From: JAYPLE01 sp047627515
Lineage (GTDB): Bacteria; Bacteroidota; Bacteroidia; Cytophagales; Cyclobacteriaceae
Direction of reading: 5' to 3'
Assembly (NCBI GenBank): GCA_047627515.1
Contig: JBLHTU010000002.1
Coordinates: 34,362-98,361 of the forward strand
DNA length: 64,000 nucleotides
Below, piece after piece: positions 27,715 to 37,399 of the stretch (the stretch's first letter is position 1; every line of letters starts with the position of its first letter). The notes under the pieces are model-generated. The model did no database searches, was not told the origin of the DNA, and saw only the letters and a list, made by a program, of their open reading frames with translations. A program made the translations under genes and the position numbers.

Positions 27715-30276
27715 CTAGAGATCATTTCTAAGCACTTCCAACGGTGAATGTTTTACCACATTTCTATTGTTAATAAGGCCAACAAATATGGAAATGCTGG
27801 TTACAGAAGCAAAAATGACTAAAATCTGTAGTGGATCTGGAATGAAAGTAAATTCAAATACAAATTTGCCGAGCAAAGTAGTGAAGATACTTGCTAAAAA
27901 AATACCAGAAAAAGCACCTAAGGACCCCAAAAACGCATATTCGGCAAATGTAATTTTCCAGAGCTGAAAGCTTGAAGCACCTAATGTTCTCAATAGAACA
28001 CTTTCTTGCATGCGTTGATATCTGCTTAGTACGATAGATGAGATCAAAACGATCAAGCCAGTACCGATACTGAAAATGGCCATGAAACGAATAACGAAAG
28101 CAACCTTGCCTAGAATATCTTCTAGTGTTTTCAGTATGAGTTCCAAATCTATAATGCTGACGTTGGGAAACTGTCTGACGACTGCCTGCTGGAAGCGAGC
28201 GGAAACATCATTGCGGTCGATTCGAGTAATCAAGACATGGAATTGTGGTGCTTTCTCTAGTAAACCTGCAGGAAATAAGATCAAGAAGTTTGTTTGAACT
28301 CTCCGCCAATCGATGTCTCTAAATGACCCTACATAAGCTTTGATTTCGGCGCCTTGGACATTAAAGAGGATCTCATCACCAATTTTGAGTTCTAAATTCT
28401 CAGCGTAGCCTTTAGAAATAGAAATGAAAACAGAATCAGTGCCGGGCATATGTTGGCCTATCCATTCCCCTTCTACAATTTCCTCACTATCGATCAAGTG
28501 ATCTCTGTATGTCACGCGATACTCTCTATTAAATGCCCAATCGGGTAGATTTAGCGTAGTGTCGGTTTCTGCATCTGTTTTAGAATGGCCATTTACTTCT
28601 AGCAATCGCATGGTTACAATAGGCACATCTTGCATGACAGGCAAGTCATAATTCAAGGTCAATTCTTTAAGTTCTTCCTTTTGATCAGTCTGAATGTCAA
28701 ATAAAACGGTATTTGGACGCTCAGATGCACCAGTTATGGATACACGCTCGACCAATAGATCTTGCATGAAATACAGCATGCCTAAAAAAGCGGTACTCAG
28801 GCCAATTGTGGTAATCAGCACTACAGTTTGGTTGTTAGGCCTATATAAGTTTGAGAATCCCTGCCGCCACACATAGGCCATACGAGAGGGAATCACTTTT
28901 TTTACAAGAAAGACAAGCCCCGAACCCATCCCATACAGTAACAAAATGGACAGTAGTAGGATGCCAGCGTAGACCAAAGCCTCTAACGCGTTGCCTAATA
29001 GACCGAAGAGAGACAAATAAATAAACAGTATGATGGCTCCGACAACCATTGCCTGTGCTCGATCAATGCGGCCACGAGTAGCTTCATACCCCAATCTGAT
29101 GGCTGATAATGGGCTCACTCTTCTTAGCGAGACAAGGGAGAGAAGGCCGAAAAGGACAGACACGAAAACACCGATTAGAACGCCACCGATTACGGATGGC
29201 CAGTAGATAGAAGTTGTAATATCAACCGGAATAAATGCAGCTGCGACAATTGGTAAATAGAGATGAATCAAAACGCCTAATGCGCTACCGATCACAGAAC
29301 CTATTAGACCAAAGCCAGCGACCTGGTATAGAAAAATTAAGATCGCTTGATTAGCTTTCATACCAAGGCATCTTAGGACTGCAACTGTCTGGACTTTACT
29401 TTTCATATAGACATAGATGCTGCTAGCTACGCCCAAGCACCCTAGCAGGAGAGCAGTATATGCGATCAATTCCAGAAAGGAAGACAGGTTTTTAAAAGCA
29501 TCGCCAGTATCCGATTTTCTTTCTTCAATAGTGTCTACATCGTAGCCTGCCTTATCGGCTTTTTCGTAAGCTTCAGCCCAAACATTTGCGGTATCAATGT
29601 CTGGATGAAACTGGAAATATATTTCATAGTTAATCCGCGAGCCTTTTTGCAGAAGCTCGGTGCTTTCTAGATACTGACCAGGAATATATACTACTGGAGC
29701 AACGCTTGCACCTACGCTACTTTGACCGGGTATTTTTTTGATCTTACCCAGCACTTTGAAAGAAGTCTTACCGATTTTTACAGAATCACCGAGCTCTACA
29801 TTGTACTGCAATAGTAGCTTTTCATCAACGATGGCACCTTGTGAAGTTCTGAAGTTGAGCGCTGCCGATGGAGGGTCAGTCTCGATACTTCCGTAGTATG
29901 GGTAACTGCCTGTAAGCGCTCTGACCTGAGCCAGACGAGTTCCATCTGTCCGAGGGAAATAAACCATCGATGCAAACGAGACTTCAGAGGATTCATCCTG
30001 GCTTAGCCATTTGAAGGCATAGTAGATACTATCTGCAATCGGTTGATTGCTGCTGACTGAAAAGTCTGCACCCAGCAATTCTTTTGCTTGATCATCTATT
30101 TCTGCTAGAAGATTTTCTCTAAATGAAGTGATCCCCACTAGCGCAGCTATGCCAAAGGAAATTGAGGCGATGAAAAGGAATAGTTTTTTCCGACTTTTCC
30201 GACTGTCTCGTATGGCCATTTTTATGGGCCAGATAGCTGAGTACTTCGGCGAAGAGATTGTTATTTTTTTATCCAC
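27715..30276 (-). CDS. ybbP: FtsX/MacB-type ABC permease (YbbP-like)
   Basis: This 853-aa protein has two FtsX-type units. A transmembrane helix near residues 28-50 is followed by a large periplasmic domain, then three helices, then a repeat of the same pattern. The double-FtsX layout with about ten helices is that of E. coli YbbP. The ATPase gene ends 1 bp before its start, and the TesA-like esterase is divergent, reproducing the E. coli tesA-ybbA-ybbP order. The initiation codon is GTG at 30276. The transported substrate is unknown. Confidence 0.85.
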   Translation of the reverse strand: MDKKITISSPKYSAIWPIKMAIRDSRKSRKKLFLFIASISFGIAALVGITSFRENLLAEIDDQAKELLGADFSVSSNQPIADSIYYAFKWLSQDESSEVSFASMVYFPRTDGTRLAQVRALTGSYPYYGSIETDPPSAALNFRTSQGAIVDEKLLLQYNVELGDSVKIGKTSFKVLGKIKKIPGQSSVGASVAPVVYIPGQYLESTELLQKGSRINYEIYFQFHPDIDTANVWAEAYEKADKAGYDVDTIEERKSDTGDAFKNLSSFLELIAYTALLLGCLGVASSIYVYMKSKVQTVAVLRCLGMKANQAILIFLYQVAGFGLIGSVIGSALGVLIHLYLPIVAAAFIPVDITTSIYWPSVIGGVLIGVFVSVLFGLLSLVSLRRVSPLSAIRLGYEATRGRIDRAQAMVVGAIILFIYLSLFGLLGNALEALVYAGILLLSILLLYGMGSGLVFLVKKVIPSRMAYVWRQGFSNLYRPNNQTVVLITTIGLSTAFLGMLYFMQDLLVERVSITGASERPNTVLFDIQTDQKEELKELTLNYDLPVMQDVPIVTMRLLEVNGHSKTDAETDTTLNLPDWAFNREYRVTYRDHLIDSEEIVEGEWIGQHMPGTDSVFISISKGYAENLELKIGDEILFNVQGAEIKAYVGSFRDIDWRRVQTNFLILFPAGLLEKAPQFHVLITRIDRNDVSARFQQAVVRQFPNVSIIDLELILKTLEDILGKVAFVIRFMAIFSIGTGLIVLISSIVLSRYQRMQESVLLRTLGASSFQLWKITFAEYAFLGSLGAFSGIFLASIFTTLLGKFVFEFTFIPDPLQILVIFASVTSISIFVGLINNRNVVKHSPLEVLRNDL

Positions 30277-30277
30277 G

Positions 30278-30943
30278 TTAGTCGCTTACTTTCCCTCCCT
30301 TAAGACGTATGATTTGATTTGTTTTTGCCGCGAGTTCATTGTCGTGCGTCACGATTACTAAGGTTGTTTTTTTCTCTTGATTGATGTCAAAAATCAAAGA
30401 CTCAATTTTTTGACCAGTCTCCTCATCCAGATTACCGGTAGGTTCATCCGCAAACAGTATTAAAGGGTCATTAGAAAAGGCTCTTGCAATAGCGACACGC
30501 TGCTGCTCTCCTCCTGATAATTGTGTAGGGTAGTGATTGAGGCGATCGCCTAGCCCGACCCTTCCGAGTAATTCTCGAGAACTCGCCATAACATTTTTTT
30601 CACCACGCAATTCCAGCGGAACCATGACATTTTCTAAGGCTGTCAGTGTGGGGATCAATTGAAAATTTTGAAAAACAAAACCAACATATCGGTTACGAAC
30701 AGCAGCCAGCTCATCTTCGTTAAGTTTATTGAGCATCACATCGTTCATAATGACTGTTCCTGATGAAGAATGGTCAAGGCCAGCGCAAAGGCCTAGCAGC
30801 GTAGTTTTACCACTTCCAGAAGGCCCTACGATTGCTAGAGATTGACCAGCAGGCACATTGAAACTTACATCGGAGAGAACAGTCAGCGAATCGCTGCCTG
30901 AAGTGTATTGCTTGGTCAGGTGACTGACCTCAAGTATATTCAT
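30278..30943 (-). CDS. ybbA: ABC transporter ATP-binding protein (YbbA/LolD-like)
   Basis: This 221-aa ATPase has Walker A GPSGSGKTT, the Q-loop VFQNFQLIPTLT, the signature LSGGEQQRVAIARAF, Walker B LILFADEPTGNLD and the H-loop VTHD. The LolD/MacB/YbbA group powers FtsX-type permeases by mechanotransmission. It is immediately upstream of the YbbP-like permease and forms the complex with it. It is divergent from the esterase gene at 31284. Confidence 0.92.
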   Translation of the reverse strand: MNILEVSHLTKQYTSGSDSLTVLSDVSFNVPAGQSLAIVGPSGSGKTTLLGLCAGLDHSSSGTVIMNDVMLNKLNEDELAAVRNRYVGFVFQNFQLIPTLTALENVMVPLELRGEKNVMASSRELLGRVGLGDRLNHYPTQLSGGEQQRVAIARAFSNDPLILFADEPTGNLDEETGQKIESLIFDINQEKKTTLVIVTHDNELAAKTNQIIRLKGGKVSD

Positions 30944-31018
30944 ATGATCACATTCTATAAGGCTAATATAAGACGGGATAGTCTGTAAAATGTTTAGACA
31001 ATGATCATTGAACTCTTG

Positions 31019-31046
31019 ATGTTACCGTAATGTTACCGTAATGTTA
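31019..31046. repeat. Tandem 11-bp repeat, 2.5 copies
   Basis: ATGTTACCGTA occurs at 31019-31029 and again at 31030-31040, followed by a partial ATGTTA at 31041-31046. The 11-bp period is close to one helical turn, as in sites bound by a regulator on one face of the DNA. It lies between ybbA and the 43-codon ORF at 31070. Confidence 0.7.
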
Positions 31047-31069
31047 ATTAAAAAAGATACCTTTAAGTC

Positions 31070-31201
31070 ATGAAAACTTTATATGAAAAACAATCCAGAC
31101 TAGGTCTTAACTCTATCTTATTCGGTTATCCCAAAAAAAGCAATCGATTTTTTTATCTACTTCTCTTGGGACTGATCGTTTTGATCGGCCTAGTCGGTTA
31201 G
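31070..31201 (+). CDS. Possible 43-aa single-pass membrane peptide
   Basis: An ATG at 31070 opens 43 codons ending in TAG at 31199-31201. The peptide begins MKTLYEKQSRLG with several basic residues and ends in a hydrophobic helix (FFYLLLLGLIVLIGLVG), so it would sit in the inner membrane with the N-terminus inside. It falls in the divergent region between ybbA and the esterase. An inverted repeat caatctg/cagattg (31202-31233) follows. Coding is plausible but unproven. Confidence 0.4.
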   Translation: MKTLYEKQSRLGLNSILFGYPKKSNRFFYLLLLGLIVLIGLVG

Positions 31202-31283
31202 CAATCTGTTCTTGGTCTGGAAGTTTCAGATTGTCAGTAGTTTGATCTATTCTTGCTGATTTAACAGCCAGATCATTGCCTTC

Positions 31284-31976
31284 ATGCAAAGTGTTTTAGC
31301 AAGAATTTTTATCATCATATGTAGTTTTGCCGTAGGGTGTCAGGCTCCAGATCAATCCAGAAAAGGGGAGGAATCTCAGGAGCAAACTTCCAAGATCAAA
31401 ATAGCACCACGTGCTATCATTCTATTTTTTGGCAACAGTATCACAGCTGGGTATCAACTGGATATGCAACAAGCATTTCCCGCCTTGATCCAGACTCGAC
31501 TGGATTCTATGGGCTATCAATACAAAACTATCAATGCCGGATTAAGTGGTGAAACCTCGGCTAGCGGGGTCAGAAGAATTGACTGGGTCTTGAGAGACAA
31601 GCCAGAGATATTTGTCTTGGAATTAGGTGCCAATGATGGATTGCGCGGATTGCCATTGAAAGAGACTATTATTAACCTTCAAGAAATCATCGATGCTGTA
31701 AAAGCATTGAATCAAGATGTGCAGATTGTTATCGCAGGCATGCAAGTGCCGCCCAACCTTGGCCAAGAGTACACAGAACAATTCAACAATATATTTAAAG
31801 ATCTTGCCGATAATAATCAGTCAGTCTTGATTCCTTTTTTGCTCGAGGGTGTAGCAGGAGATCCTGATCTAAACCTTTCAGATGGTATCCACCCTACCGC
31901 AGAAGGGCACACGATCTTAGCAGAAACTGTTTGGCAATCTTTACTGCCGGTACTCAAAAAACCATCAGCACTATGA
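31284..31976 (+). CDS. tesA: TesA-like GDSL esterase/thioesterase lipoprotein
   Basis: This 230-aa SGNH hydrolase has a lipoprotein-like signal ending at VGCQ. The catalytic Ser52 lies in FFGNSITAGY (block I, GNS variant), the oxyanion residues are in LSGETSASG and LELGANDGLRG, and the Asp200/His203 pair is in DGIHPTAEGH. Members hydrolyse acyl-CoA, lysophospholipids or aryl esters. Its divergent position from ybbA-ybbP matches the E. coli tesA locus. The stop overlaps the start of the symporter gene by 4 bp. Confidence 0.88.
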   Translation: MQSVLARIFIIICSFAVGCQAPDQSRKGEESQEQTSKIKIAPRAIILFFGNSITAGYQLDMQQAFPALIQTRLDSMGYQYKTINAGLSGETSASGVRRIDWVLRDKPEIFVLELGANDGLRGLPLKETIINLQEIIDAVKALNQDVQIVIAGMQVPPNLGQEYTEQFNNIFKDLADNNQSVLIPFLLEGVAGDPDLNLSDGIHPTAEGHTILAETVWQSLLPVLKKPSAL

Positions 31977-33325
31977 ACATCGAACAAATGATGGCAGCTG
32001 GAGCCAGCTTTGTCTGGGGGACGCCACTGTTAATTTTGTTAATTGGGGGAGGCTTGTTTTTCATGGCTTACTCTCGCTTTTTGCCATTCAAGTACTTTGG
32101 TCATGCGATCAATGTGCTTCGAGGGAAATACGATGATCCTAACGATCCAGGGGAAATCTCACATTTTCAGGCACTTATGGGACACATTGCGTCGACTGTG
32201 GGTATGGGAAATATTTCCGGTGTTGCGATCGCTATTGCAATGGGTGGCCCCGGTGCTATCTTCTGGATGTGGGTAAGTGCCTTTGTGGGAATGGCGACCA
32301 AATTTTTTACTTGTACGCTGGCTGTGATGTACAGAGGGAAGGACTCTAACGGTGACTTACAAGGTGGTCCGATGTATGTGATTAGAGAGGGGCTGGGAAA
32401 AAAATGGCATTTTCTAGCAATCTTCTTTTCTGTCGCAGGTTTTTTTGGCGCTACCCCAATATTTCAGGCTAACCAAATAGTAGCTGCTTTTGAGGAAATT
32501 GTCTTGATTCCTGCTGGGATTGAATCTTCTTTTTCGCTCAGCTTAGGCATGGGAGTAGTCATTACCGTTTTGACGGCATTGGTAATTTTTGGAGGTATTA
32601 CGAGAATTGGTACTTGGGCCTCAAGGTTGGTGCCCAGCATGATAATTTTATACGTTGGCAGTGTGCTTTACATTCTGTTGGTCAACTACGAAAATATTGG
32701 TGCTTCGTTCAGTTTAATTATTACAGATGCGTTTTCGGCAACTGCTATTCTAGGTGGAGCAGTGGGACAACTAATTCTTACAGGCGCCAAACGAGCAGCA
32801 TTTAGTAACGAGGCAGGCATTGGAACAGCTCCGATGATGCACGGTGCGGCTAAGACAACCGAGCCCGTCCGGGAGGGATTAGTGGCAATGATAGGGCCCG
32901 CAATTGACACACTTCTTGTTTGCACCATGACTGGAATGGCCATTTTAGTAACTGGAGTTTGGCAGGATACATCTGTGAGTGGTATTACCCTTACGGCAAG
33001 AGCTTTCTCGGCAGCTATGCCAGTGATTGGACCTATCATACTCGTCATTTGTGTTACAGTGTTTGCTTTCACGACCATATTCGGGTTGTCCTACTACGGA
33101 CGTAAATGTCTTTCGTACTTGATTGGAGCTAAAAGAGGTTGGTATTTTAACTATTGGTATGTGGGATTGATCGTCTTAGGTTCCGTTGCAACACTTAACA
33201 CAGTGGTCAGTTTCATCGATATTGCCTATGGTTTGATGGCTTTTCCAACAATGATTAGCGCCGTGCTACTAGCACCTAAAGTGACATCCGCTGCTAAGCT
33301 GTACTTTCGGTCCCTGTCCAAGTGA
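31973..33325 (+). CDS. Alanine/glycine:cation symporter (AGCS family)
   Basis: This protein of about 450 aa has roughly 11 transmembrane helices. AGCS hallmarks are GGPMYVIREGLG, MGNISGVAIAIAMGGPGAIFWMW, SNEAGIGTAPMMHGAAKT and the late FGLSYYGRKCLSYLIG. It takes up alanine or glycine with sodium or protons. The start is set at ATG 31973, which overlaps the esterase stop (ATGA); the frame is open further upstream inside the esterase gene, but that extension is unlikely to be used. Confidence 0.92.
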   Translation: MNIEQMMAAGASFVWGTPLLILLIGGGLFFMAYSRFLPFKYFGHAINVLRGKYDDPNDPGEISHFQALMGHIASTVGMGNISGVAIAIAMGGPGAIFWMWVSAFVGMATKFFTCTLAVMYRGKDSNGDLQGGPMYVIREGLGKKWHFLAIFFSVAGFFGATPIFQANQIVAAFEEIVLIPAGIESSFSLSLGMGVVITVLTALVIFGGITRIGTWASRLVPSMIILYVGSVLYILLVNYENIGASFSLIITDAFSATAILGGAVGQLILTGAKRAAFSNEAGIGTAPMMHGAAKTTEPVREGLVAMIGPAIDTLLVCTMTGMAILVTGVWQDTSVSGITLTARAFSAAMPVIGPIILVICVTVFAFTTIFGLSYYGRKCLSYLIGAKRGWYFNYWYVGLIVLGSVATLNTVVSFIDIAYGLMAFPTMISAVLLAPKVTSAAKLYFRSLSK

Positions 33326-33379
33326 AGTCTGGAGCATTGAAATACCCGTTTAAGCATCGAATGCTTGTGTTCTTCTCTC

Positions 33380-33387
33380 TATATTTG
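33380..33387 (+). promoter_or_regulatory. -7 element upstream of trkA
   Basis: TATATTTG matches the Bacteroidota -7 consensus TAnnTTTG. It sits 29 bp before the trkA ATG. A clear -33 TTG at the usual spacing is not visible. Confidence 0.45.
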
Positions 33388-33416
33388 CCCCTTAGCCGGG
33401 ATTTAGACAATATGTT

Positions 33417-34757
33417 ATGCGGATAATTATCGCCGGAGCTGGCGACCTAGGGTTTCACCTTTCGAAACTGCTCGCCAACGAAGAACAGGATATAGTATTA
33501 ATTGATCAAAATGTCGAGGCACTAGACTACGCATCCAATCATTTGGATGTGAGCACTATCAAAGGCAGCTCCACGTCGCTCAAGACCCTTGAGGAGGCGA
33601 ATGTGTCAAAAGCAGACTTGTTGATTGCCGTTACATCCATAGAGGAAACCAATATCACTACTGCTATTTTAGGTAAAAGGCTTGGTGCCAAAAAGACCAT
33701 TGCGAGGGTCTCCAATATTGAGTTTCTACGGGAGCGAGATAAGCTTAACCTTAAAGATGTAGGGATAGACGAAATCATTTCTCCAGAATCGTTAGCCGCG
33801 CGAGAGATCAAGCGATTGCTTAAAGAGACTGCATTGACAGATACCTTTGAATTTGAGAAAGGGATGCTTTCACTCATAGGCCTGTCTATTGACCAAGAAT
33901 CGCACTTGTTAGACAAAAGTCTCACAGAGACAGCCTATCTAAATCCAGACCATAATTTTACTACAGTAGCTATTCTGAGGAATAACGAAACCATTATTCC
34001 TCACGGTGAAAATAGATTTCAACTCCACGACCATGCCTATTTTATCGCTGAGCCTACAGGTATTGATCGCGTCATGGACCTTTCTGGTAAAAAGCGTCAG
34101 GAAGTAAAAAATATAATGATCCTAGGTGGAAGTAGAGTAGGGATCAATACGGCAAGACAACTAAGTAAAAAGTATAATATCAAGCTGATCGAGCTTGACA
34201 AAGAAAAATGTTTCGAGTTGGCGGATGAACTATCAGATACGATGATTATTAATGGTGACGGTCGTGATTTGGAGTTATTGAAAGAGGAAGGAATTGATCA
34301 AATGGACGCTTTCATAGCGGTCACTGGTAACTCTGAAACAAATATTATTTCTTCACTAGTAGCTAAAGATACAGGAGTCAAAAAGACGATTGCTTTGGTG
34401 GAGAACATGGATTACATTCATCTTTCTCAAAACATTGGTGTTGATACGTTGATCAACAAGAAGCTAATTGCGGCGAATTTTATTTTCAGATATATTAGAA
34501 AAGGGGATGTGATCAATCTGACCAGTATCCATGGTGTAGATGCCGAGGTGTTGGAATTTGAAGTACACGAAGATTCTAAAATCCTGACGCAGGAGTTAAA
34601 AGATCTTGATTTTCCTAAGACCTCTGTCATTGGAGGTGTGATCAGAAGAGGGCAAGGGTATACAGTCAGAGGCAATTTCAAATTTGAACCGAAAGACAGA
34701 GTAGTTGTGCTATCCAGACCTGAATGCATACATCTGATAGAAGGATTCTTTAAGTAA
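33417..34757 (+). CDS. trkA: Trk potassium uptake regulator TrkA
   Basis: This 446-aa cytoplasmic protein has two RCK units. RCK_N Rossmann motifs are IIAGAGDLGFHLSKLL at residues 3-18 and IMILGGSRVGINTARQLS near residue 237. Each is followed by an RCK_C domain. It binds NAD(H) or nucleotides and gates the TrkH channel. The stop overlaps the trkH start by 1 bp (TAATG), so the two subunits are translationally coupled. Confidence 0.95.
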   Translation: MRIIIAGAGDLGFHLSKLLANEEQDIVLIDQNVEALDYASNHLDVSTIKGSSTSLKTLEEANVSKADLLIAVTSIEETNITTAILGKRLGAKKTIARVSNIEFLRERDKLNLKDVGIDEIISPESLAAREIKRLLKETALTDTFEFEKGMLSLIGLSIDQESHLLDKSLTETAYLNPDHNFTTVAILRNNETIIPHGENRFQLHDHAYFIAEPTGIDRVMDLSGKKRQEVKNIMILGGSRVGINTARQLSKKYNIKLIELDKEKCFELADELSDTMIINGDGRDLELLKEEGIDQMDAFIAVTGNSETNIISSLVAKDTGVKKTIALVENMDYIHLSQNIGVDTLINKKLIAANFIFRYIRKGDVINLTSIHGVDAEVLEFEVHEDSKILTQELKDLDFPKTSVIGGVIRRGQGYTVRGNFKFEPKDRVVVLSRPECIHLIEGFFK

Positions 34758-36214
34758 TGAATTTCAATTTCAAGGTAATTTTTAAGATTCTAGGTATCCT
34801 ATTGATACTCAACGGAATCTTCATGTTGCTTTGCATTCCTTTCAGCCTTTATTATGGTGAGGGAGATCTTTCAGCTTTGCTTGCATCCAGTTGCATTACC
34901 ATCGTGAGTGGAAGCTTGATGATGCTTTTTTCCAGGAATAATAAGCGCAAAGAACTGAGAAAGCGTGAAGGCTATCTTGTCGTCACAGCGGGCTGGTTGG
35001 CGATGTCTTTTTTTGGCACTTTGCCATACATAATTAGTGGTGCTATACCAGATCTTACCAATGCCTTCTTCGAGACCTTATCTGGTTTTTCTACGACAGG
35101 TGCTACGATAATCACAGACATTGAATCCGTCCATAAGGGAATCTTATTTTGGAGAAGCCTTACCCAATGGATCGGTGGTATGGGAATCATTGTGCTAACG
35201 GTGGCGATTTTGCCGATATTAGGGATCGGTGGGATGCAATTATTCGTAGCAGAGGCACCAGGAATATCTCCCGATAAACTTCAGCCAAGGATCAAAGAAA
35301 CTGCCAAAAGACTTTGGTATATCTATTTGGGTTTGACCTTGACGGAGACTGTTTTGCTTTGGGTAGGAGGGATGACGTTTTATGATGCGATTAATCATGC
35401 TTTGACGACAATGGCAACAGGTGGGTTTTCGACAAAGAATGCGAGCATCGCATATTATCAAGCCCCTTTTATTCAATATGTCTTGATTGTCTTCATGTTC
35501 ATTGCTGGGACTAATTTCACGATGACCTATTTTGTCATGAAGGGCAAGTTTGCCAAGGTATATTCCAACGAAGAGTTCAGAACCTATCTTTTTGTTTCAG
35601 TGGCTATCTCGATTATTGTTGGCCTGACGATCTACGGATTGGGTCATGACGATTTTGAAAAGAGCATGAGGGATGCACTTTTTCAGGTAGTTTCTGTGAT
35701 CACTACCACAGGGTATATCACGCATGATTATACAGCGTGGACTTCATTTATTACTATCATATTTTTCGTGATGATGTTTTTTGGCGCGTCGGCAGGTAGC
35801 ACAGCCGGTGGTGTCAAAATTGTAAGGCATCTTATTTTGATTAAGAATAGCCTGTTAGAGCTAAAACGACAAATTCATCCATCAGCAGTAATTCCTGTAC
35901 GATTTAACCGAAAGGCAGTCTCTCGGGACATCACATTCAATATTTTGGCTTTCATCATGATCTACATTTCTATTTTTGCAATGGGTTCTGTTGTAATGGG
36001 TATATTAGGTTTAGATATGATGACGGCGATTGGTGCGGTTGCCACTTGTTTAGGTAATATTGGGCCTGGTTTGGGAACAGTTGGCCCAGAGGATAATTTT
36101 GAGCACCTGCCCGCGTTGGGGAAGTGGTTCTTGGCGTTTCTCATGCTATTGGGTAGGCTAGAACTTTTCACCGTTCTGATACTTTTCACTCCTTATTTTT
36201 GGAACAAAATATAA
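34757..36214 (+). CDS. trkH: Trk potassium uptake membrane subunit TrkH
   Basis: This 485-aa membrane protein has four M1-P-M2-like repeats. Filter-region signatures include GFSTTGATI, GGFSTKNAS, TTGYITHDY and the final TCLGNIGPGLGTVGP. SGFSTTGATIITDIESV and GGMGIIVLTVAILP are family hallmarks. It conducts K+ into the cell under TrkA control. It is coupled to trkA by a 1-bp overlap, and lgt starts 3 bp downstream. Confidence 0.95.
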   Translation: MNFNFKVIFKILGILLILNGIFMLLCIPFSLYYGEGDLSALLASSCITIVSGSLMMLFSRNNKRKELRKREGYLVVTAGWLAMSFFGTLPYIISGAIPDLTNAFFETLSGFSTTGATIITDIESVHKGILFWRSLTQWIGGMGIIVLTVAILPILGIGGMQLFVAEAPGISPDKLQPRIKETAKRLWYIYLGLTLTETVLLWVGGMTFYDAINHALTTMATGGFSTKNASIAYYQAPFIQYVLIVFMFIAGTNFTMTYFVMKGKFAKVYSNEEFRTYLFVSVAISIIVGLTIYGLGHDDFEKSMRDALFQVVSVITTTGYITHDYTAWTSFITIIFFVMMFFGASAGSTAGGVKIVRHLILIKNSLLELKRQIHPSAVIPVRFNRKAVSRDITFNILAFIMIYISIFAMGSVVMGILGLDMMTAIGAVATCLGNIGPGLGTVGPEDNFEHLPALGKWFLAFLMLLGRLELFTVLILFTPYFWNKI

Positions 36215-36217
36215 CTC

Positions 36218-37399
36218 ATGTTTTTACTTGATTTCATTATCTGGAGTCCAGATCCTGCCATATTCACGATTCCTCTCTCTGGGATTGGACTAGAAGATCG
36301 TCCCATTGTATGGTACGGTTTACTTTTTGCATTGGGCTTTATCACGGGTCAGCAGATCATCATCTGGATTTTTCGGAAGGAAGGCAGAAATCCCTTGGAT
36401 GTGGATCGATTGACCACACATATGGTCGTTGCTACAGTCTTAGGAGCCCGCTTGGGGCATGTGCTTTTTTATAACCCATCGTACTACCTCTCTCACCCTA
36501 TTGAAATTTTAAAAATATGGGAAGGCGGTTTAGCCTCACATGGTGGCGCTCTAGGAATATTTTTATCGCTATGGTTATATGTCAATTACAATATCAATGT
36601 AAAGTGGCTACTGATTTTACCGACGAAAATTTCAATCAAGAAAATCAAAAGAGAAGGACAATCATTCTTGTGGATCGTAGACCGGTTGGTGATTGTGACA
36701 GCGTTGACAGGCGCCTTGATTAGAACAGGAAATTTTATGAATTCAGAAATGGAAGGGACTCCCACCCTTTCTGATTGGGGTGTTGTGTACGCCCGAGGAA
36801 CCGAACAAGTGTTGAAGTATGATGACTCTAGGGTGGAGGAAGTATTCTTTACCAAGATAGAAGATCCAGAAAGGACAAAGCCGGGCTACTATCCACTTAA
36901 GGCAACAATGGTCTACGCAAGAGGCGTTGAAGTAGATGGTGCCGAAAAGCAATTTATCGCTAGTCGAATGAGTCGGGCCTTGAAATCTTACGGTGAGGTT
37001 GCGGAACATATTGATTTTGGAAAGAGAGGAGAGCCGCTTCGGTATGATGCTTATCAAAAGGGAGGCCAGTGGCATATTGATATTTTCGGTGTGGGAACAG
37101 TGAGGCACACCGCTCAGCTCTATGAGGCATTCTATTGCATCATCATCATGGTAATATTACTCTGGGTCTGGAAAAATCACCGGGATAAAGTGCCTCCTGG
37201 GTTTAATTTTGCCTTATTCAATATCATGTTATGGACGCTACGTTTTGTAGATGAATTCTTCAAAATGGACCAAGAGAAGTTTGAAGCTGACTTGCCATTA
37301 AACATGGGTCAGTGGTTAAGCATCCCTTTGGTTTCAATGGGTGTCATATTGATGATTTATATATATCGAAAGAAAAGTAAACTGGAAGAAAGTAAATGA
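36218..37399 (+). CDS. lgt: Prolipoprotein diacylglyceryl transferase with large insert
   Basis: This 393-aa inner-membrane enzyme adds diacylglycerol to lipobox cysteines. It has the conserved ARLGHVLFYNP segment, the ASHGGALGI motif and the signature RTGNFMNSEMEG. The later RHTAQLYEA corresponds to the HPSQLYE motif. Between the last two, about 120 residues are inserted (roughly 175-300), making it longer than the ~290 aa of E. coli Lgt; Bacteroidota members share such an extension. The stop overlaps the next lipoprotein gene by 4 bp. Many predicted lipoproteins in this window would be its substrates. Confidence 0.92.
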   Translation: MFLLDFIIWSPDPAIFTIPLSGIGLEDRPIVWYGLLFALGFITGQQIIIWIFRKEGRNPLDVDRLTTHMVVATVLGARLGHVLFYNPSYYLSHPIEILKIWEGGLASHGGALGIFLSLWLYVNYNINVKWLLILPTKISIKKIKREGQSFLWIVDRLVIVTALTGALIRTGNFMNSEMEGTPTLSDWGVVYARGTEQVLKYDDSRVEEVFFTKIEDPERTKPGYYPLKATMVYARGVEVDGAEKQFIASRMSRALKSYGEVAEHIDFGKRGEPLRYDAYQKGGQWHIDIFGVGTVRHTAQLYEAFYCIIIMVILLWVWKNHRDKVPPGFNFALFNIMLWTLRFVDEFFKMDQEKFEADLPLNMGQWLSIPLVSMGVILMIYIYRKKSKLEESK

